DNA of 11,266 bases from Succinivibrionaceae bacterium UBA3769 (lineage in GTDB: Bacteria > Pseudomonadota > Gammaproteobacteria > Enterobacterales > Succinivibrionaceae), in contig DFFT01000067.1 of the NCBI GenBank assembly GCA_002372325.1, positions 1 to 11,266 of the forward strand. The letters are read 5' to 3'. The notes below the pieces were generated by a model, which saw only the letters and a program-made list of their open reading frames with translations, had not been told where the DNA came from and made no database searches. Below, one piece after another: positions 6,012-11,266 of this stretch (within the stretch, counting starts at the first letter, position 1; each line of letters begins with the position of its first letter). A program made the translations under genes and the position numbers.

Positions 6012-6467
6012 TTGAAAGCTATAGAAGAGAAGATCGCCGAGCTCATTGAGCCGGTTATCAGGGATCTTGGCATCGCGCTTTGGGGCATCCGCATTATCCG
6101 GAATCCCAAGAGGACGATCCTGCAGATCTTTATTGACAGGGAAGGCGGCGTTACCGTCGGCGACTGCGAGGAGGTATCCCGGCAGATCAACGGCGTTATC
6201 GACGTGGCTGACATTTTCAAGTACAGCTACTATCTGGAGGTGTCCTCTCCGGGGCTTGACAGATTCCTGTTCAATCTGGATCAGGTCAGGGCCTATCTGG
6301 GCAAATCCGTATCCCTGGAGCTTAGTCTGCCTGTAGAAAACAGAAGACGCTTCCGGGGGGTTCTTAAGAACATTGATGGCGACATTCTTGAAATTGAAAC
6401 AGACGGCAAGCTTTATCAGATAGCTTATCCGAATGTGTCAAAGGCTCAGCTTGTTCCGGAATTTTAA
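6012..6467 (+). CDS. rimP: Ribosome maturation factor RimP
   Basis: RimP binds the 30S precursor and assists assembly around protein S12. The 151-residue protein matches E. coli RimP (150 residues) along its length. The N-terminal alpha/beta domain has IEEKIAELIEPVIRDLGIALWGI. The central signature is SYYLEVSSPGLDRFLF (about residues 75-90). The C-terminal SH3-like barrel includes ENRRRFRGVLKNIDGDILEI and ends KAQLVPEF. The start is TTG 6012, since no in-frame ATG or GTG lies nearby and GGGAGAG stands six bases before it; the residues after it align with the RimP N-terminus. It is the first gene of the operon, just after the terminator at 5956-5989, and nusA follows after 25 bases. Confidence 0.95.
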   Translation: MKAIEEKIAELIEPVIRDLGIALWGIRIIRNPKRTILQIFIDREGGVTVGDCEEVSRQINGVIDVADIFKYSYYLEVSSPGLDRFLFNLDQVRAYLGKSVSLELSLPVENRRRFRGVLKNIDGDILEIETDGKLYQIAYPNVSKAQLVPEF

Positions 6468-6492
6468 GCTAGGGGAATTAAAGAGGCAGAAA

Positions 6493-8031
6493 ATGGCGAA
6501 AGAAATACTTGCAATAGTAGAGGCTTTGTCCAACGAAAAGGCTCTTGATAAGGAAAAGGTTTTTCAGGCTCTTGAAATAGCTCTGGCCACCGCCAGCAAG
6601 AAGAAGTGCAATGTGGAAGCCGAGATGAAGGCCGAGATCAACCGGAAGACCGGCGCCGCCATCATCAAGCGCCGCTGGCTGGTGGTAGATGCTCCTGACG
6701 GCATTCTGGAAAACCCGTCCCGGGAAATTTCCCTGGAAGCAGCCAGAGTGGACGATCCGGAAATCCGCCCCGGTGATTACGTTGAAGAGCTGATTATCGA
6801 CGAAAACACCAACAAGGACATTATTTTTGACCGCATTACCGCGCAGACCGTAAAGCAGGTGCTCCAGCAGCAGGTGCGGGAGGCGGAGAGACAGCAGGTT
6901 ATCGATCAATTCAAGAGTCAGGTGGGCAAGGTGCTTACCGGAACCGTGAAGAAGGCCGGTCATGAAAGAGTGTTCGTGGATCTCGGCAACGGAGCCGAAG
7001 CCGTGCTGCAGAGAAAGGACATGCTGCTTCACGATAACTTTTCCTTCGGCGATCACATTCGCGGTGTGCTGCTGCCTATCCGCGAGGATGCCAGCAGATC
7101 CAGCTCCCAGTTCCTGGAGCTCAGCCGCACCTCGGTGGAATTCCTGAAGGAGCTCTTAAGCATTGAGGTTCCTGAAATCGCCGAAGGCCAGGTGGAGATC
7201 GTAAGCTGCGTCCGGGATCCTGGCTCCCGTTCCAAGGTGGCGGTTAAGGCCAAGGATCGCCGCATTGACGCCAAGGGCGCCTGCGTGGGCATGAAGGGCT
7301 CCCGCATCAAGAGCGTCTCCGAGGAGCTCAGCCACGAAAAGGTTGACATCATCTCCTATGACGACGACTTCAACAAGTTTGTGAAGAACGCCATGGAGCC
7401 GGCCATGGTTTCCCAGGTCATTGTGGACATGGACACCAACACCATTATCATGGGCGTGGACGAGGAAAACTACAAGCTGGCCATCGGCACTAACGGTCAG
7501 AACGTGCGCCTGGCTCAGCGGCTTATCGCCAGAGACGGCCGTGAGATGATGCGCATCAAGGTTATGACTCTGAAGGAAATCGAGCAGAAGAGCGAAAACG
7601 AGCACAACACCACCAAGCAGATGTTCATCGACGTTCTCAACATTGATGACGATTTCGCTCAGGGACTGGTGGAGGCCGGCTTTACCAGCATTGAAGAAGT
7701 GGCCTACGTGGAGCCTGACGAGATCATGGCCACGGTTGAGGGATTGGACGAAGGAATTGTGGCAGAGCTGCAGGATATTGCCCGGCAGTCTCTCAAGAAC
7801 ATTACCACTCCTTCAGGGAAGCCCCTGGATGAACAGCTTATTGAGCTTACCGGCACCAATTACAATCAGGCCCGGGCTCTGGCCGCCAAAGAGATCTGCG
7901 ATCTTGAAGGACTGGCCGAGCTCGATTCGGATGAACTGGCCGATATTCTGCAGATTACCCCGGATCAGGCCGGCAAGCTGATTATGGAAGCTCGTAACAA
8001 AACCTGGTTTAAGGATGATGCCGCAAAGTAA
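6493..8031 (+). CDS. nusA: Transcription termination/antitermination factor NusA
   Basis: NusA binds RNA polymerase and nascent RNA, prolongs pausing, aids intrinsic termination and takes part in Nus-factor antitermination. The 512-residue protein (E. coli 495) has all domains in order. The polymerase-binding N-terminal domain (about 1-140) includes EILAIVEALSNEKAL and RRWLVVD. The S1 domain (about 143-213) begins GKVLTGTVKKAG. KH1 has GACVGMKG at 262-269 and KH2 has IGTNGQNVRLAQ around 331. Two C-terminal acidic repeats (about 377-434 and 447-506) follow, the second ending AGKLIMEARNKTWF. The stretch after KH2, RLIARDGREMMRIKVMT, is a few residues longer than in E. coli. ATG 6493 was chosen for its GAGG six bases upstream and its match to the family N-terminus. 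NusA autoregulates this operon in E. coli, which fits the attenuator-like leader here. Confidence 0.98.
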   Translation: MAKEILAIVEALSNEKALDKEKVFQALEIALATASKKKCNVEAEMKAEINRKTGAAIIKRRWLVVDAPDGILENPSREISLEAARVDDPEIRPGDYVEELIIDENTNKDIIFDRITAQTVKQVLQQQVREAERQQVIDQFKSQVGKVLTGTVKKAGHERVFVDLGNGAEAVLQRKDMLLHDNFSFGDHIRGVLLPIREDASRSSSQFLELSRTSVEFLKELLSIEVPEIAEGQVEIVSCVRDPGSRSKVAVKAKDRRIDAKGACVGMKGSRIKSVSEELSHEKVDIISYDDDFNKFVKNAMEPAMVSQVIVDMDTNTIIMGVDEENYKLAIGTNGQNVRLAQRLIARDGREMMRIKVMTLKEIEQKSENEHNTTKQMFIDVLNIDDDFAQGLVEAGFTSIEEVAYVEPDEIMATVEGLDEGIVAELQDIARQSLKNITTPSGKPLDEQLIELTGTNYNQARALAAKEICDLEGLAELDSDELADILQITPDQAGKLIMEARNKTWFKDDAAK

Positions 8032-8148
8032 GACAGAAATTCGAGCAGAGGCCGGAGAGCCGGCAGGATGGGACCTCGCCCCGGAAACCAAGAACCGGAT
8101 TTCTGAGAGGTCTTTCGGTAAGCAACGATTTTTAAAGTGATTTGTAAT
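8032..8148 (+). other. Structured gap between nusA and infB
   Basis: These 117 bases have no convincing coding frame. They can be closed by a nine-pair stem, CAGAAATTC (8034-8042) with GGATTTCTG (8097-8105), one pair being G-U. Inside is a GC hairpin GCCGG/CCGGC (8051-8055 with 8060-8064, loop AGAG), possibly enclosed by GAGG (8048-8051) with CCTC (8074-8077). The gap is much longer than the roughly 25 bases in E. coli. A stop codon at 8119-8121 in the infB frame shows that infB cannot begin much earlier. The only ribosome-binding-like sequence before infB is AAAGTGA at 8134-8140. Confidence 0.5.
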
Positions 8149-10677
8149 ATGGCAGAAGAGAAAAACAACGGAAAACTTCAGAGGAAGCTGACCCGCAATA
8201 TCGGATCCAAGGGCGCTTCTTCTCCCATCGGCGGCATTCGTCGTTCCTATGATGCTGACGGCACCAAGATTATAGTGAAGGAGAAGCGCAAGTTTACCAT
8301 CCCCACCTCCGAGGATATCGCCCGGAAGAAGGAGGAGGAAGCCGAAAAGAAGCGTCTTGAGGAGGAAAGCCGTCTCCGCGCCAAGGCCGAGGCTGAAAAG
8401 CGCGAAGCTGAGGCCCGCGCCCGTGCCGAAGCCCGTAAGAAGCAGACCGAGGAGGCTCGGAAGAAGGCTCAGGAAGCCAAGGTTCATGAAACTCCTGAAG
8501 AGCGGGCCAAGCGCCTGGAGCAGGAGAAGGAAACCATGGAGCTTCGCAAGGCTCAGGAGGAGGAAAGCTCCCGCCGCAATGCCGAGGCTGTGAAGCGGCA
8601 GAACGAAGAAGCCATGCGCATTCTGGAAGAAAATCAGAAGCGCTGGGAGGAGGAGGAAGAGGCCCGCGCTCATTCTCAGGACGAAGATGATGACGGCACC
8701 TCCCGCTACGTTAAGGAAGCCGAGGAAGAGCAGGAAAGGGAAGAGGAAAACCGCGGCAGAAGACGCGGCGGCCAGGCTCAGCAGAAGAAGATCGGCAAGC
8801 GTGATGAAGAGGAACGGGATGATCGCAATGCCCGTCATCCGGCTCAGAAGTTCAGCAGAAAGCAGCTTAAGGGCGCGGCCCGGGCCAATCAGAAGGCTCA
8901 CGGCTTCAAGAAGCCCGCCGTGCAGATCGCCAGAGACGTGGAAATCGGCGAGACCATTACCGTTTCCGAGCTGGCTGAAAAGATGGCCGTGAAGGCAGCC
9001 GAGGTGATCAAGGTGATCATGAAGCTGGGCGATATGGTAACCATCAATCAGGTCATTGATCAGGAAACTGCTCAGGTAGTGGCCGAGGAAATGGGCCATA
9101 AGGTCATCATCCGCAAGGAGAACGAGCTTGAGGAACAGGTGCTGTCTGACCGCGACATGGCCAGCCAAGCCGAGCCCCGGCCTCCGGTGGTGACCATCAT
9201 GGGCCACGTTGACCACGGCAAGACCTCGCTTCTGGACTATATCAGAAAATCCAAGGTGGCCTCCGGAGAAGCCGGCGGCATTACCCAGAAGATCGGCGCC
9301 TATCATGTGAAGACCAAGAAGGGCGGCGTTATCACCTTCATTGACACCCCGGGCCATGCGGCCTTTACCGCCATGCGCGCCCGCGGCGCCGCTGCCACTG
9401 ACATCGTGGTGCTGGTGGTGGCCGCTGATGACGGCGTCATGCCTCAGACCGTGGAAGCCATTCAGCATGCCAAGGCCGGCAATGTGCCCATTGTCGTGGC
9501 CATCAACAAGATCGATAAGCCGGACGCCAATCCGGAGCGGGTAACTCAGGAGCTGCTTTCCTACGGCATTGTTCCTGAAGAGCTGGGCGGCGATGTGCAG
9601 TTTGTGAAGGTGTCCGCCAAGAGCGGCATCGGCATTGATGAGCTTCTGGACGCCATTTCCCTGCAGGCCGAGGTGCTGGAGCTCAAGGCCGTCAAGGACG
9701 GCATGGCCACCGGCGTGGTTATCGAATCCCGGCTGGACAAGGGCCGCGGTCCTATCGCCTCCGTGCTGGTCAAGCAGGGCACTCTTAACGTGGGAGACAT
9801 TGTGCTCTGCGGCATGGAGTACGGCAAGGTGCGCGCCCTCAGAAACGAGCTGGGACAGGCGGTTAAGAGCGCCGGCCCTTCCATTCCGGTGGAGGTGCTG
9901 GGTCTTTCCGGCGTTCCGGTGGCCGGTGACCAGTGCACCGTGGTGCGTGATGAAAAGAAGGCCCGCGAAGTGGCCAACTACCGTCAGGGCAAGTTCCGCG
10001 ATGTGAAGATCGCCCGGGAGCAGAAGCTCAAGCTGGAGAACATGTTCAAGGAAGGCGCTCAGAACGAGCTTAACATCGTGCTCAAGGCCGATGTGCAGGG
10101 GTCTGTGGAGGCCATCAGCGACTCTCTGGTCAAGCTGGGCACCGATGAAGTCAAGGTCAGCATTGTGTATAAGGGCGTGGGCGGCATTACCGAAACCGAT
10201 GCCACTCTGGCCGCAGCTTCCAATGCCATTATCCTGGGCTTTAATGTTCGCGCTGATTCCAGCGCCCGCCGCTTCATTGACGGAAACAGCATCGATGTCC
10301 GCTACTACAGCGTGATCTACGATCTTATTGATGACGTGAAGAAGGCCCTGAGCGGCATGCTGGGTTCCGAAATCAAGCAGCAGATCATCGGCATGGCCGA
10401 GGTGAGACAGGTGTTCCGGCATCCCAAGTTCGGCCAGATCGCCGGCTGTATGGTTACCGAGGGCCTCGTGAAGCGTTCCGCTCCTATCCGGGTGCTGCGT
10501 GATAACGTGGTTATTTTCACGGGCGAGCTGGATTCCCTCCGCCGCTTCAAGGATGACGTATCCGAGGTGAAAAGCGGCAACGAATGCGGTATCTGCGTGA
10601 AGAACTACCAGGATGTGAAGGAAGGCGACCAGATCGAGGTGTTCGAGAACATCGAGGTCAAGCGCACCCTTGAATAA
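8149..10677 (+). CDS. infB: Translation initiation factor IF2, lacking the usual extreme N-terminal subdomain
   Basis: IF2 is the GTPase that places initiator fMet-tRNA on the 30S subunit and drives 50S joining. The 842-residue protein (E. coli 890) has an IF2-associated segment (about 8-52, LQRKLTRNIG to KRKFTI), a charged Glu/Lys/Arg/Ala coiled coil (about 55-200) and a basic linker. An IF2_N-type domain follows (about 264-319, VEIGETITVSELAEKMAVK). The GTPase domain is intact: GHVDHGKT 352-359, DTPGH 399-403, NKID 453-456, SAKSG 489-493. The C-terminal domains end IEVKRTLE. The first IF2_N subdomain at the very start of E. coli IF2 is absent. ATG 8149 was chosen; GTG 8137 is in frame and would add four residues. 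An internal in-frame ATG at 8536 (Met130) follows AGGAGAAGG and may give a shorter form. It shares an operon with nusA and rbfA. Confidence 0.97.
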   Translation: MAEEKNNGKLQRKLTRNIGSKGASSPIGGIRRSYDADGTKIIVKEKRKFTIPTSEDIARKKEEEAEKKRLEEESRLRAKAEAEKREAEARARAEARKKQTEEARKKAQEAKVHETPEERAKRLEQEKETMELRKAQEEESSRRNAEAVKRQNEEAMRILEENQKRWEEEEEARAHSQDEDDDGTSRYVKEAEEEQEREEENRGRRRGGQAQQKKIGKRDEEERDDRNARHPAQKFSRKQLKGAARANQKAHGFKKPAVQIARDVEIGETITVSELAEKMAVKAAEVIKVIMKLGDMVTINQVIDQETAQVVAEEMGHKVIIRKENELEEQVLSDRDMASQAEPRPPVVTIMGHVDHGKTSLLDYIRKSKVASGEAGGITQKIGAYHVKTKKGGVITFIDTPGHAAFTAMRARGAAATDIVVLVVAADDGVMPQTVEAIQHAKAGNVPIVVAINKIDKPDANPERVTQELLSYGIVPEELGGDVQFVKVSAKSGIGIDELLDAISLQAEVLELKAVKDGMATGVVIESRLDKGRGPIASVLVKQGTLNVGDIVLCGMEYGKVRALRNELGQAVKSAGPSIPVEVLGLSGVPVAGDQCTVVRDEKKAREVANYRQGKFRDVKIAREQKLKLENMFKEGAQNELNIVLKADVQGSVEAISDSLVKLGTDEVKVSIVYKGVGGITETDATLAAASNAIILGFNVRADSSARRFIDGNSIDVRYYSVIYDLIDDVKKALSGMLGSEIKQQIIGMAEVRQVFRHPKFGQIAGCMVTEGLVKRSAPIRVLRDNVVIFTGELDSLRRFKDDVSEVKSGNECGICVKNYQDVKEGDQIEVFENIEVKRTLE

Positions 10678-10840
10678 AGCAGCTTGTTTTGTAAGTAAAT
10701 CCGTTATTTTAAGTAACCGTTATATGCTGAGAGATTCCTTCAGGGGCTGATCTGAGCTCCCGGAGGATCGTGATAATAAGAAGGGGCCACAGGCCCCTTT
10801 GGAGTCTGTTTTTCCAATTAACCAAAAGAGAAGATAATTA
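10678..10840 (+). other. infB-rbfA gap with hairpins
   Basis: These 163 bases carry no gene. A perfect eight-pair hairpin, AAGGGGCC/GGCCCCTT (10781-10788 with 10792-10799, loop ACA), has only a short T tail before GGAGTCTG and then five Ts, so it would be at best a partial terminator or an RNA processing or stabilising stem. A weaker stem GGGGCT/AGCTCC (10743-10748 with 10755-10760) precedes it. E. coli also has a long gap at this place. No convincing promoter was seen. Confidence 0.5.
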
Positions 10841-11266
10841 ATGGCAAAAGAATACAGCCGGGCTCAGCGGGTAGCTGAGCAGATGAAAAAAGAGGTAGCC
10901 GGCATTATCATGCGGGAAATGAAGGATCCCCGGGTGAAGATGGCTACGGTGAGCGATGTCTGGGTTTCCGGCGACCTCAAGTATGCAAAGATTTACGTAA
11001 CCTTTCTGGACAATGACCCCGCTGCGGTGACCAAGGGGATCCGGATCCTGAACAAGGCCCGGGGCTTCTTCCGCACCATGATTGGCCAGGCCATGCAGCT
11101 TCGCACCGTACCGGAGGTCAGCTTTCTTTATGACAAGTCTCTGGAGGAGGGCTTCCGGATGTCGGGCCTGATTACCGAAGCCGTGCGGCACGATGCCGAG
11201 CTCCGGGAGGAATCCGGACCGAATGATGTCAGCGCGGATGATGATAATAACAGCCAGGATAACAGC
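10841..11266 (+). CDS. rbfA: Ribosome-binding factor A RbfA, cut by window end
   Basis: RbfA binds late 30S precursors near helix 1 of 16S rRNA and is needed for their maturation and for cold growth. The frame starts at ATG 10841 (MAKEYSRAQRVAEQMKKEVA) and stays open for 142 codons to the window end with no stop. The single KH-type domain shows the family pattern: REMKDPRVKMATVSDVWVS, DLKYAKIYVTFLD, LNKARGFFRTMIGQAMQLRT, and PEVSFLYDKSLEEGFRMSGL. E. coli RbfA has 133 residues, so the gene is nearly complete and carries a somewhat longer acidic, Asn/Asp-rich tail (DDDNNSQDNS). An AAGAGAAG about ten bases before the ATG serves as ribosome binding site. Its place after infB is the conserved operon order. 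Confidence 0.96.
   Translation, partial: MAKEYSRAQRVAEQMKKEVAGIIMREMKDPRVKMATVSDVWVSGDLKYAKIYVTFLDNDPAAVTKGIRILNKARGFFRTMIGQAMQLRTVPEVSFLYDKSLEEGFRMSGLITEAVRHDAELREESGPNDVSADDDNNSQDNS

Noticed and set aside
6433..6492. A nusA start upstream of ATG 6493.
   Set aside because: It would overlap rimP and add 20 residues with no match to the NusA N-terminus; ATG 6493 has GAGG at ideal spacing.
7813..10422. An 869-codon open frame on the minus strand opposite the end of nusA and most of infB.
   Set aside because: It mirrors the codon bias of the true genes: the translation is Leu/His/Gly/Ala-rich with no recognisable domain, and the plus strand encodes unmistakable NusA and IF2. It also runs across an intergenic gap.
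10731..10760. CTGAGA followed by CTGATCTG, recalling the TPP riboswitch consensus.
   Set aside because: The other conserved parts (the AATACCAGCG-type segment and the expected stems) are missing, and rbfA is not a thiamine gene. It is probably coincidence.

Overview
This window looks like ordinary chromosome from a gammaproteobacterium. The evidence is a 299-residue HisG very close to the enterobacterial form, a his leader peptide with six consecutive histidine codons and an enterobacterial-type attenuator, and the conserved rimP-nusA-infB-rbfA block. Several proteins resemble their E. coli counterparts over most of their length. A gut lineage such as Succinivibrionaceae (Aeromonadales) is possible, but that is a guess; the sequence alone does not fix the family. 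No insertion sequence, prophage, CRISPR array, tRNA or rRNA was found.

Layout. (1) 1-2264, minus strand: the start of the histidine operon, with promoter, hisL leader peptide, attenuator, hisG and a hisD cut by the window edge. (2) 2265-2869: about 600 bases without a gene, rich in inverted repeats. (3) 2870-4246, plus strand: a membrane-anchored diguanylate cyclase with intact GGDEF and inhibitory-site motifs and an unrecognised periplasmic sensor region. (4) 4391-4999, minus strand: a lone TerD-family stress protein convergent with the cyclase, with a hairpin between them. (5) 5000-5391: a divergent promoter region leading to mscL (5392-5829, plus), the large-conductance mechanosensitive channel. 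(6) 5858-11266, plus strand: the transcription and translation operon rimP (30S maturation), nusA (elongation, termination and antitermination), infB (initiation factor IF2) and rbfA (30S maturation, cut by the window end).

The genes form three functional sets: histidine synthesis controlled by ribosome stalling on histidine codons; envelope signalling and stress (c-di-GMP cyclase, TerD-like protein, MscL); and ribosome assembly with transcription-translation coupling. The most interesting points lie in the last set. A strong intrinsic terminator sits only 22 bases before the rimP start, with no room for a promoter after it. The operon therefore appears to be expressed by read-through of a structured leader, which would suit autoregulation by NusA. 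IF2 also lacks the N-terminal subdomain found in E. coli IF2, and a structured 117-base gap precedes it. I see no clearly new multi-gene system here.
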